Assembly (NCBI GenBank): GCA_029706075.1
Contig: JAINUG010000228.1
Coordinates: forward strand, 434,001 to 498,000
DNA length: 64,000 nt
Origin: Aldrovandia affinis
Taxonomy: Eukaryota > Chordata > Actinopteri > Notacanthiformes > Halosauridae
Reading direction: 5' to 3'
A program made the translations under genes and the position numbers. This document shows positions 10,801 through 21,661 of this stretch, piece after piece. The notes beneath the pieces are model-generated. The model had not been told where the DNA came from. It saw only the letters and a list, made by a program, of their open reading frames with translations, and ran no database searches. The stretch's first letter is position 1, and each line of letters begins with the position of its first letter.

Positions 10801-10817
10801 GATCACTTCTGACACCA
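10801..10817 (-). other. Primer-binding site of the Ty3-type element
   Basis: Directly next to the LTR start, the minus strand reads TGGTGTCAGAAGTGATC. The TGG start and the TGGTGTCAGAAGTG core are typical of tRNA-primed LTR elements in vertebrates. The exact tRNA was not checked. Confidence 0.7.
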
Positions 10818-10966
10818 TGTCATGAGTAATGATACAACGAAGTAGCGTTTTAGAGACTTTATTAACTCACGAGTAGCGGCACACATGTACACGTTGTCTG
10901 GGTAAGTATCATACTGTTAGTTTCGGTTTCACTACCTAACTACCTGTGAGACGTAACTAACAGAAC
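10818..10966 (-). repeat. LTR of the Ty3-type element (right side, 5' LTR)
   Basis: Starts TGTCATGAG next to the primer-binding site and matches 7364-7440 over its first 75 bp. The outer end is set provisionally at AACAGAACA because LTRs end in CA. No target duplication was found, and the rest does not match the left LTR. Confidence 0.65.
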
Positions 10967-11964
10967 AAATTCTATTGGCTCACCACAGCCTGAGTGACCA
11001 CAAGAATTTAATACTCCCTGAATGTATTCTCTGCAAATTGGGTGGCATCACAGAGCCAAAGACAACATCCCTGCTATGTATGTTCTTTTTTTTTAAAAGG
11101 GCCAATATTAATTACCGCAAAGAATGCACTATGAATCATCTGGAGGTAGAGAAAAACACAGCATCTTATTTGGCTGAAGAAGCATTGTGAATTTTTCCCC
11201 AGCAGGTTTAAACATTTTTTTTAAATTTATGTTCCAAAAGTTGCTGAATTGTGCAAATGGCCATCTGTAGCAACTGCATGACCTTCATTTAGATGAGCCT
11301 CCCCATGACTCTGTGTTCCTGGTCTCTGGCTATGCTGCAAAATAGCCTAAATCTCATTAGCTCTTAGGTTGATACACCCACACTAAGCTGTCCATAAGAA
11401 CAGTCTGCTCTATAGTGAAATAAAGCATTTGCTTCTTTGGATCTAAAAGGTCAGCTATTAGTTTTTTTTCTAATTTTGCACGGTGCAGGGAACAGAAATG
11501 CTAACCCTTCATGCTAAATAACTAGAACAGTCTAAATAACACCAATGCTTAGTTCATACCTAAAACAAACACAGAAATTGTATCTATATTTGACCATCCA
11601 ACACTTTTCAACGCAAGATGTTAATAAAATGTTTCTGAAATACATTAATTGAAAGGCTATGCATCCTGATGCATAGTAATATTTAAGTAGAGTATATTTT
11701 ACTGTTTTATGGTTTCATTTTCAATAATCTCAACATAGAAACAATCATGACTCTTTCAAAGATGATCCTTTTTGAAAGTAAATAGTGAACAGGGAAGCCA
11801 GTTAAGCATATTTACATCTGGAATTACTTAAATGTAATTTTCTGTGATTTGGTCTTGGCTAACTTTTTTACCTTTCGTGGTCAGCAATATTTACACTAGC
11901 ATCTGTGGCACACTCAGATTTGTGACAGAGCAAGTAATAAACTGACTGGTGGTTACTAAAACGA
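10967..11964. other. Single-copy-looking DNA, nothing assigned
   Basis: AT-rich with scattered T runs. No coding motif or repeat end was recognised. Confidence 0.4.
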
Positions 11965-11965
11965 G

Positions 11966-12061
11966 AACCTGTGTTATGTCATGAATATTGGCACAGCTAG
12001 GGGGTGCTGTAAGGCACAACGCCCCTTAGTTGTACCAATACTCATGATATAACATGGGTTG
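11966..12061. repeat. Imperfect palindrome / foldback
   Basis: The left arm (about 11966-12009, containing TGTTATGTCATGAATATTGG) and right arm (about 12017-12061, containing CCAATACTCATGATATAACA) are inverted copies with about one mismatch in six, separated by only about 7 bp. It would form a long hairpin and could be the residue of a foldback MITE. No target duplication was identified. Confidence 0.8.
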
Positions 12062-12092
12062 ATATCCATCTATTGCTTTTATAAAATTATAT

Positions 12093-12360
12093 CAACATAT
12101 ATCTTGTAAGAATTTACCAAAGAATGAAATGAATGTTAAAATGAATGTTTTTAATGGATTATATGGTGTATCCTGCTGAATTTATTTGGTTGGGAGGAAA
12201 CCTACCCGGAGGAAACCCAGACACAATGCAAATATAAGGCCGGCCTTCGAACCCGAGACCTTTTGTTTGGACAGTGCTTTAACTGCCGCCTCAACATATA
12301 TCTTGTAAGAATTTGAAAGAATGAAATGAAGTTAAAATGGAATGCTTGGTGTATCCTGCA
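12093..12360. repeat. Direct repeats flanking a dispersed-repeat fragment
   Basis: CAACATATATCTTGTAAGAA occurs at about 12093 and again at 12291. Each copy is followed by related AAAGAATGAAATGAA and GGTGTATCCTGC sequence. Between the copies, 12190-12295 contains GGAGGAAACC and GGCCTTCGAACCCGAGACC, resembling a tRNA-like (B-box) teleost repeat. This could be a tandem duplication or an insertion that duplicated a long target. Confidence 0.6.
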
Positions 12361-15300
12361 AAACAAGCAAAAATAATTCCTTTGTTTTTTTGGCTAGTGA
12401 AAACTACAAAAGAAACAAAAAAATGCAAAAAAACAATACTGACAATGCATTTCAGCTCAAGAGTAATTTTCTACAGAGGTGGGGGTACAATGCAAAATTG
12501 TTTTGCTTAGACTCAAACATGTACATTAACTTTAGTGCAAAGCTGTTCTGGATTAAAAGTACTGAATATTATACTTCACTATAGTCCTGTGCACAGTGAT
12601 GTTTTTCAAGCTTATACACCATGGCTGATAAAAAAAGAGCCCTCCAGTCCATCATAAACAAGCTGACTAGAAGAAAATAGTTTTATTGAACTCCCCAAAA
12701 TGGGGCCTTACATGTTCCAGTAGAAAAAGCAAAGGTTTTGACCTCTTGATTTACTCCACGCTCCTCCCTAGACCTGTCTCTGTCAATACCCATTGCCACA
12801 ATACAGAACTGTGCTAGGTCTCAAGGGCAGAAAGAAGGAAGAATCACTACCATGTCTGTAATGTGAAGTGCAATCAACTTTTTTGCTGCCTTTGATAAAT
12901 ATCCTTCAGAACATGCACAGTAAGAATGGAGACTAACCAACCATAACCAGCCAACGTATCATTGTTCATCAGGACCAGCTGTTTACTTGAAGGACTACCA
13001 TCTCTTTACAAGCACACATCATTTTCAAAATTATTGTTCCTACTATTATTACTACTATTTGTATTATCTGTTATTATCTTTGGAATCATCTTTGAAAGAT
13101 ACAAAACAATACAAGCAGGCAGTAGAGAGTTAGAAAAATGTGCCCTATTAATTAAAATGAAGAGAAGTGCTGGCATACGAAAAGCTCACCCGTTTGCTCC
13201 TATCTCCCTTGGTTTCAGGTTGAGCAGCGGAGCTGAAGCCTTGGGGTGAAGCGAACCATTGGGGGGCCAGTATGGGGTCTGGTACCCAGCTGTAATCCTG
13301 CCTGGGAGGTTCTCCTACCCCCCTCACCCCCAAAACCCCCAAAGCACCAGAACACCGCCAAGCTGTGCTCTAGTTTGGCAAGCCCAGCAGCTCGACAAAA
13401 ATAGGAGCCTCACTGGACCACACGCCTCAGCGCTGATTGTAAATTGCATAATTATGGATTGGGTACCACAAAGAGTGTGAACCATGAGCATCACATGACA
13501 CCCTGAAAACAGTGATTCCTGCACATTCACTTTTCACCACTCTTCCCTCAACTCAAATATAAAGTACACTGAGGCAACACTGCAACACGCTTATAAAACA
13601 CACTCAATGCTATGAATTTTGTCACAGACATCACAGATCCTGTAAATTTAAGACTTTATCTATATTAGCCTGACATTTGGCAATACTAGAATGAATAATG
13701 GAACAGAAAATAAATTTAAAAAATAAAAAATAAATGAAAATAAATATCTTCTTTCATTTTGAGTCACCATCAAATCAATTTTTTCAAAAGAATGTGAATA
13801 GGATGTGTTTTCACAAGACATATTCAGTAAGAAGCGACCAATTTATCCACTTTGGAACCAACATTAGTTTTCACTCTACTAGCTCAACCTATCACACACA
13901 TGTCAAACAGTAGACAATAAATCTTATTGGATTTTTGGAAATATTTTGAGCCAGTAAAGTGAACACAAATGTGGTGGTAGAGTGGCAAGAAAAAAAAAGG
14001 AAAAGAAAATTTCACCAAGGATGAGAAAAACATGCTAACGCTACTACCTCTCACTGAATGCTCAGAAGGGAACATTTCATTAAAGTGGCGGGTTGATGTT
14101 TGCGCAGCGTGCAATGTCTGTATAGGTTACAAGCAAAAAGCAAACTGGGACAAACAGCTTAAAAGCGATCAGGATTCCATGATAGAAGTCCCACAAACTC
14201 TGATAGCAAGCTAGCTTTTTGCACTGTTAAGTAACTAATCTAGCTAGCTAAGTTAGCTTGTTACTACAAGGTACTGTACTACGGTAGTTTACAAGTTTAA
14301 GAAGGATTTAACCTTGCATAAGTCAAACAGAATCCAGTATTAATTCAAGCCATGGTATATATATATATACAGTATTATAGTCTGTAGTAAAATCTTAAGA
14401 ACCCTGCCCAACTCAGGTTCAGTTTATGTGCTGTGTGACCTCATTATCAGGGGGTTATGGCCTCATTCAATCAACATCTGTCCTTAACCTTGACTCAATA
14501 AATGCAAGTGGTAGTGTTTTTTCTTCAGAAACACAGTTTGGGGAGCTCAGAAATCACAAAAATGAACCCGCCAAGCTCTGCTTGTGATGAAAAAACAAAA
14601 CAAAAAGACAAACACTTGCATTTATTTGTAAGTAAAATATAATGCTGATGTGACAAATAGGAACACAGTTCTGTATACTCTACACAGCTTGATGGGTTAA
14701 TTTTCGTAAAAAGCCCTGAAAGGCATAAAGACTGGAATACTGTACATAAGAAACCTGTGGCAGCTGCAAGTCAAATGCAGTGATTGGTTTTAGGAAGCTG
14801 ACAGGTTATTTTTTAATCAATAAGGAATGGTGGTTTTGGAATTGTATGTGGGCAGATATCTGTCATAGGGATGTTACTGTATGAGTTTGTGACGAGATGA
14901 TAACCATCCTGAAAAATACCATGGTAATCATTGTATTGCAGTATCAATGAGTAATATAAATGCACTGATATAAATTAATTAAATTGCCAAATATCAGCAT
15001 GTGTATACACGTCCACCCCTGCATTCACGTGCCTCAATGGTTACTGATTATTATGAAAAACATGCATGTTAGCCCTTCAAGGTAAGGACTAAATATATTT
15101 ATAAAAACAAAATATAAAAAATCAATATTTTAGATTATAATTTTTTTTTTTTAAATCAGATTTTTTGAGATTATAGAAACAAACAAGCAACAAAAACCTT
15201 TGTTTCGTAAGCGAACAGTTTTAGCTTGCTAGTTAGTTATCTGCTTCATTTGCATAATTTAATGAACCAATTATATAATTCACTTTTTTTAAAGTGAAAG

Positions 15301-15380
15301 AAATGCAATCCAGTTGAGATCAGACTGAATTCAGGGGCAGTCATTGTCATTGGTTTCTGGGGTCTGAAAGGGGCTGTAAG
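12361..15380. other. Single-copy-looking DNA, nothing assigned
   Basis: AT-rich non-coding DNA with a short (TA)n at 14351-14371. The GC-richer patch 13190-13440 has open frames on both strands but no recognisable domain or splice context. Confidence 0.4.
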
Positions 15381-15592
15381 TCACTCACACACAAACACAT
15401 ACACATACACATACACAAACACTGCACACACACAGTGGAGGGACAGGAGTGTGGCTATCAACCTTTCGACATATCACAAATGCGTACACATACAGATAAC
15501 ACACAACAATCTGTCAAGCAAGCGCAGTGTGTTTGTGTGTGCACGTGCGAGTGTGAAAGTCGTGACGTGGGTGTATGGGCATGCATGCTTGT

Positions 15593-15636
<44 letters not shown>

Positions 15637-15670
15637 ATGCGTGTGTGAGAGTTTGCATGCATATGTGTGT
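15381..15670. repeat. CA/GT microsatellite region
   Basis: CA-rich tract at 15381-15435 and (GT)n at 15595-15627 with imperfect GT/GTAT flanks to 15670. Cys/Val-rich and His/Thr-rich open frames on the two strands are artefacts of the dinucleotide repeat. Confidence 0.9.
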
Positions 15671-15883
15671 GTAGTTCACTGATCATTAGTGTGTTCCTCT
15701 GCTTTCACCCCAGAACTGATGGAAGATGACATAATGAAATAAAGCAATATGAGCCTTCTAACTTTTTTATACACATCCAATAAAATAATTCTCTTCAGAT
15801 AAATTAAGCACCCTCACAATGAATTCACTTCTCTTGCTTATGTGCGGATTCTCATTTAAAAATGCTCACAATATACTCTAGAC

Positions 15884-15926
15884 CAGGGATGACAAACTCA
15901 AGTGCTGGAGGGCCTCATCTATGATG
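15884..15926. mobile_element. Possible one-ended DNA transposon remnant
   Basis: CCAGGGATGACAAACTCAAG then TGCTGGAGGGCC resembles the end of a common fish MITE family, as I recall it. The matching inverted end was not found downstream. Confidence 0.3.
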
Positions 15927-18900
15927 CTTTTCATTCTAAACTCTGCTCTTCATTACTTATGAAGAACAATTATTTCCTCATTGTATTTGTTTATTATCAT
16001 GATACGATTTAGTAAATTGTAAGTCACAGCTGAAGACTGCACTCATATGCACCCATTTCACCAATATGGGAAATTCACAGGTGTAATTTCACAATTACAC
16101 TTCTAATTCATTGATTAAACAATTAAGTCAAATGACTATTTTACTTTCAACAGGCCACAGAGTACTACATTTTGAAATGCTTTTAAAAGCATACATCTAC
16201 AAAAAATGAGCAATTAGCAAAATCTGAGGTTTATAAATACATTCAAGCATTCTTTGCATTCAAACACAGACAAACACAGAACAAATAACCGTGACAACCT
16301 CAAACACTTTTACAATGATCAACTGCGAAAGGGTTAATGGGACCCTGTTAATGGGAGTCTGATTTATTCATGTTTGTTATCAATGCAATTAACTGTGAAA
16401 GGAATGCAACAGATTACTTGGGTCTATTGATTTTTGTCTGTGTAATTATGACTATAAATATTAAGCTAAGCAGCAGACTTTTACACTGTTCACACTTTTA
16501 GTATAGTTTGAAAGGAAAGATCATTGGAAAGATCAATAGAAATGAGCAAAACTGCACAAAAATAATAAGTGGATTTAGTTTAACACCAACTTTACCTGTT
16601 TTCTTTTTTTTAATTATGAATTCCCTACCTGTACCTGGTATGGTATTTAATACCAGCTAGACTAACTTGTGAACAAAATGTATGCTCCCTTGTTATCCAG
16701 AACACCTGCCAGCAGTATCCCTTCTGAGTGGGGCCGAGTCTCTTCTGAAAGAGACCATCTGATCAAAGAGGAGCGACTGGGAAGAAAACCTGCTAATGTG
16801 ACCACCAGAGCGGAACACGTTCCTCTTCTTGCTTTTGCGTTTATATATTTATTATTTATGGCTTGAAAGGGCATTGTTTTCCTCTTATGTCTTTTCTTAT
16901 TTCTTTCTGAGTTTCTTCCTCACCTAATTCTTGACAGAATCAGAATATAAATGTGCATAAAATATATAAATTAGTTTTTACAATAGCTCCAGGGCCATGT
17001 CCAATATGGATGCAAGACAGGTTTTTCCACACAGTTCAGTAACTTCACAGTATTTATTTTACTATGACTTTATTACTTTACTAGTATTTACTCATATCAC
17101 ATTTGGAACATTTATTGGCACATGACAATTGAATATAAGCTCTCTGCTATTCACCTAAACAGGGATCTCTGGTGTGACCGTAATCAAACTTATCATTATT
17201 TTTATAGTTATGGCCATTGTTGAGTGTGAATGGGGCTAAAATGTAGGTGTTCACCTCAGAACCTCAGAACAGGTCTTCTTTACAGGCCTGGTCTTTACAG
17301 GTCGAGCACTCAACGAGTTCTCCCCTGGTCTCCTAAAAGTCATGAGTCTTGAGTTTCCCAGGGGCACCCAGTGCTGCACAGAGGAGATCGAGTGGGATGT
17401 GGAATGGCTCTCAGGACTGACCATTAACCTCATCAAATGCACTGATCTTAACCTGAGGCTGAGCCACAGACGTCAGCAAAGTCCACAAACCTTTGTTTGT
17501 TTTATTATTGAATTGCCTGTCATGGCAATGACCCTCACCTAGGGTTACAGTAATTCACATAGAGCTTATAACAGCTTGACATATTATCCAATAAACACAG
17601 AGGGGTTTGTTCAGAAACAATTCCAGGTAACCCGGTTCAGGAGACCCAAATCCCCGACATTCTGGTTACCTCACCTCTATGACAAATGTCCAGATTAACC
17701 TGAACTAAAGAAAATGACAAATGGGCAAGGACTTGTACTAATTTTACAGCAAACATTTGTAAATGTAATCACTGTTATACAGAATAAATACATAAATAAT
17801 TGTATGGATAAATGTGATTGTATCAACATGTCTTTTTTTTGTACAACCCTAGGCCCTAACATCTAATGCACTTGGTTGTGCAAACTCTACTTCACATATG
17901 TGGACATTATACAGTAGTTTACAAGCTTAGCTTGGGCCTACTATTTCTGGGCCTAGTAGAGAGAGCTTTTTCCAAGTATCCACTTGTTCATTAGGCCTTT
18001 TCCAATCATGTTTGCAATGCATCTCTCACAGAGTCTCTGGCTCCCCAGCGGCCAATAGGAGAGCTTCCCAGCATGGATCCATCTCCAAGCATTGCTCTGG
18101 GCTCTTGAGGAGAGGAATAAAGCGTGCAAGAGGTTTCATGGGGGACCTCTCACTCACTGACATTTGGGAGCTACTCAAGCATATGTCTGCCATAGCCCAA
18201 CAGGCTGGCTGTGACAGTGCCATATCTCATTTTCATTATAAAGGTGATAACTCTCTTGTCTTTTAATGGGTTCTGGGGATGGGAGATGGGGGATGCTGTA
18301 ATGGAGGGAGGGGAGTCCCGCAGGGATCGGTGGCCCGGGTCCCCACTCTGGCCCCGGGACATGATGAAAGACACACTTTCCATCTGGTGGTGACATCCTC
18401 ATATAATTGTTCCGAGGAGCAATTGGTCTCTGTGGTGACTTGACTAATGCGGGCGTCTGCCCTGAATAAAGGGAGAAGGAGAGTGGGGAAAAAGGGAGAT
18501 TCGCAAAGAAGGCACAAAAAACAGGGATCTTCTCAGCAAATGTAAAGGAAAAAAAAAAGATAACAAGTAACTGTATGCCCTTTGCGGATGAAAATGAAAT
18601 AATGATTCATTTGAATTCCCTAATGTTCTATATGTACTCTGCAATAGATTCATCAGTATAATATTAAGAAAATATTGAATGAAGGAGTTATTTCCCTCAC
18701 CATCATGACAAAAATGTATTCTGATATGTATAGTTGTACAGTTTTAGTTTCTTACTTTTTGTCCCAGCACTGGAATTCTCAGGAACAGCGGAAAAGTTTT
18801 AAAAAAATGTATTTACCAACACAGCATTGTTAATGTTCAATGAACAATGAACAATGGCCAATGACTGATGTGTCTAGCCAAATGCGTTCCCTAAGTATAA

Positions 18901-20150
18901 CCAAGTAAGAACACAAGAATGTACCTTTTACTCACTTACTCACCCAGTTTATTATATGATGTACATACAGAGGCTACGCGTACATACGTGGCTATACAAA
19001 GCCTACTGCCCGCACAGCTTGAAAACAGGACAATCATTCCATCACCATTACCCCCACCCCTACGCAACCCTCACTGACACCCCCATCATTTGGTCCAGAG
19101 CAGCATATCTGGCGACGGTCACAACATGTGGCCAGTGTCCACAGGCTTCATCCATCATGGCCCACTTGTGACAAGAGCTGCAGATCCAGGACAGACTTGT
19201 TTTTGCAACTTTGCAATTGCTCACGGCCCCAAGAGACTCCCAGGATGGACACATCACTCAGGCCTGCCATGACACCAGAAGCAAGCCGGCTTCAGCCCCG
19301 TCTCGCAACGACACGTTCATGCCGAACAAATGATCCTGCTACAGGCTCTAGCACACATGCCACTGGCGATCCAACATATTAAATAGTGCATTATTGAAAG
19401 CCACCGCTACTTTGGTCAAAAAGAGCCCTTGTGTGTCTGTACTGTTTCAACTGCATGTTTTTTTTCTTCAGTTTTGCACAATCCTTATGTCCATTATATC
19501 ATGGTCTGGGAGAAAGAATCCCTATATGTGTTACTTTTTTTGCACAATTTATTTATATTTTGAAGTTTTCTTATTGGATCCATAGTGAGGATCCACTACA
19601 GAAGATGAAATCACCTCCTTGGCAAGATACCCTGTTTTTTAGTAATCATATCTGATTAAACTTTAGAACATGGTGTTAGTAATGCTTAATAAAACTATTA
19701 ACATCTTAATAAACAATTCTTGTTTTAATATATTGTTGACTTGAAGGCAACATTAACAAATGTTATCAAATATGATATTAACTGAACAGTGCATATCATC
19801 ATTTTGTGTAGTATTCTCAATGGTGCCACTCTAGTCTCCTTCGTAATAACACGTCTAATAACATTTGTTAATATTGATCAATGATAAACAATATATTTAT
19901 GATGTATAATGATGTAATTAAGCTATGCAGTCACTGAGGGCAACAGATCAAAACCTGCAGCAGGTCTACCTCCCTTAGACAAACACAATGAAGTGAGATG
20001 GGGACCATCCAGCCACCAGCCTATGGCTATGGAAGCAGGCAGTGACACAAGAGGCAGAGCTCAGCTCAAACCTGCAGTTGTTCCTAATGGACAAGGAGGT
20101 GACAGGTGCCCAAGCAAATCTTTCTCAAGCCCTGAAATGGATAAACAGCA
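15927..20150. other. Single-copy-looking DNA, nothing assigned
   Basis: Mixed AT-rich DNA with GC-richer islands near 18020-18540 and 19020-19380. Open frames in the islands have no recognisable domain. Ordinary intron or intergenic DNA is the simplest reading. Confidence 0.4.
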
Positions 20151-20154
20151 TGAC

Positions 20155-20545
20155 TTATTGCTACTGTGGTGGAACGATCTTCCGCACTTTGTCAGTACTA
20201 CAGAATCAATGGCCATCTTCCGCAAAGACTCAAAACCCACCTCTTCAGACTCCACTACCACTGAAATCTGTTCATTTAACTAATTGTCATCACCACTGCT
20301 TACATGTTTAATACTGCTTTCCTTAATAAGTATCCTTGTTTAAAACTTTCTCAAAAAAAGAATAATCTACAAACCTTTTATTTCCCGGTGTTACAGGTAT
20401 GGTATGCAGCTACCAACAATGATGTCTATTGCTGCATTGCTGCACTGATCTCTTGCGCGAACACTGATGATTGATCATACCATGTATTAATGCACATCTT
20501 GTGAGTTGCTCTGGATAAAAGTGTCTGCTAAATGCTTAAAATGTA
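20155..20545 (+). pseudogene. LINE pol C-terminus and 3' tail (L2-like)
   Basis: One frame reads WWNDLPHFVSTTESMAIFRK, the conserved end of L2-type LINE polymerases, where WN-x-LP and the S-x-x-FR-K pattern precede a THLF-like motif (here PTSSD, diverged). About 250 bp later, at 20498-20540, the tail GAGTTGCTCTGGATAAAAGT then GTCTGCTAAATGC follows. That tail is the same motif that ends the SINEs at 27852-28020 and 35365-35456. Only the extreme 3' end of the LINE is present, consistent with 5' truncation on insertion. Confidence 0.7.
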
Positions 20546-20699
20546 AATTTCCCCAAGAAGCTCCAGAGAATTCTGACTCGTCACACTGTGCCATCCTGAG
20601 GCCCTTTCCTCACCCCGCTCTGGAGCTGAAGAAGGAAAGCCCCAGGGGAGAGAGAGAGAGAGAAATATACACACCATTCCACCTGTAAAAATGGAACTG

Positions 20700-20806
20700 A
20701 AGGATGATTATGTGTGTGTATGTATGCGCATGAGTGCCTGCATACGTATGTTCCTGCGTGTGCATGTGTGTGTGCATGTGCACGCATGAGTGTGTATGCA
20801 CGTATG
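20700..20806. repeat. Degenerate GT-rich tract
   Basis: Imperfect TGTG/CATG/TATG repeats adjoining the Tc1 copy B, which appears to have inserted at a TA inside the tract; GTTT/GCGT repeats resume after its right end. Confidence 0.8.
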
Positions 20807-20808
20807 TA

Positions 20809-21659
20809 CACTACTGGTCAAAAGTTTTAGAACACCCCCATTTTCCAGTTTTTACTGAAATTTAAGCAGTTCAAGTCCAGTGAATAACCTGAAATAGTAC
20901 AAGGTAAGCGATAATAGTACAAGGTAAGAGGTTAAAAAAAAAGTTTAGGTTACCAAAAACTGAAAAATAATGTTATTTTTTGCCAGTGAGTAGTTTCCTA
21001 CACCATCAACAGGCACTTGGAAACTGGAGGAAACTCTGACAGGAAGAGGTCTGGCAGACCCAAAGCCACAACAAAATCAGAAGACAAGTTTCTGAGAGTC
21101 AACAGCTTGTGTGATAGGTGGCTCACAGGACAACAGCTGCAAACACAGCTTAACACTGGTTGAAGTAAGGAAGTCTCAGTTTCAACTGTGAAGAGAAGAC
21201 TTCGAGCTGCAGGTTTGACAGGTCGAGTGGCAGTAAGAAAGCCATTGCTAAGATGGCAAAATAAGAAAAGAGGCTTGCCTGGGTCATGAAGCACTGCCAG
21301 TGGACTACCAAAGACTGAAAGAAGGTCTTATGTCGAGTAGGCAAAAGGATGGTTCCTCAGTGTGTGACACCAACTGTCAAACATGGAGGAGGAAGCGTGA
21401 TGGTCTGGGGCTCTTTTGCTGGATCCAGAGTCGGCGACTTGCACAGACTGACTGTTAACCAATGTTAACCCATTACTTGTTCCCTGAAAAGGGCCGTTTT
21501 TTACAACTCAGTTTTTGGTAACGTAAACTTTTTTTTTTTAACCTCTGGCAGTTTACCGCTTATCTATGTACCATTTCAGGTCATTCACTGGACTTGAACT
21601 GCTTAAATTTCAGTAAAAACAGAAAAATGGGGGTGTTCTAAAACTTTTGACTGGTAGTG
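20809..21659 (+). mobile_element. Internally deleted Tc1-like element, copy B
   Basis: The element starts CACTACTGGTCAAAAG and ends CTTTTGACTGGTAGTG, with TA on each side (20807-20808 and 21660-21661): a complete 851-bp Tc1 insertion. The plus strand encodes the same transposase as copy A. It runs from TINRHLETGGNSDRKRSGRP near 21003, through the SKRRLRAAGLTGRVA-type stretch and HGGGSVMVWGSFAGSRVGDL near 21383-21440, then jumps after LHRLTVN into ACCCATTACTTGTTCCCTGA and the terminal repeat. The second Asp and Glu region is lost at the same place as in copy A. A stop follows LNTG in both copies, at 21162 here. Confidence 0.92.
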
Positions 21660-21661
21660 TA

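Noticed and set aside
15435-15686. Cys/Val-rich and His/Thr-rich open frames on both strands
   Set aside because: Products of the CA/GT microsatellite.
15884-16320. Complete MITE starting at CCAGGGATGACAAACTC
   Set aside because: No inverted partner end or target duplication found, so only a weak one-ended fragment is listed.
18012-18540. Several overlapping open frames on both strands in a GC-richer patch
   Set aside because: No recognisable protein family and no convincing splice sites; frames overlap on both strands as expected by chance.
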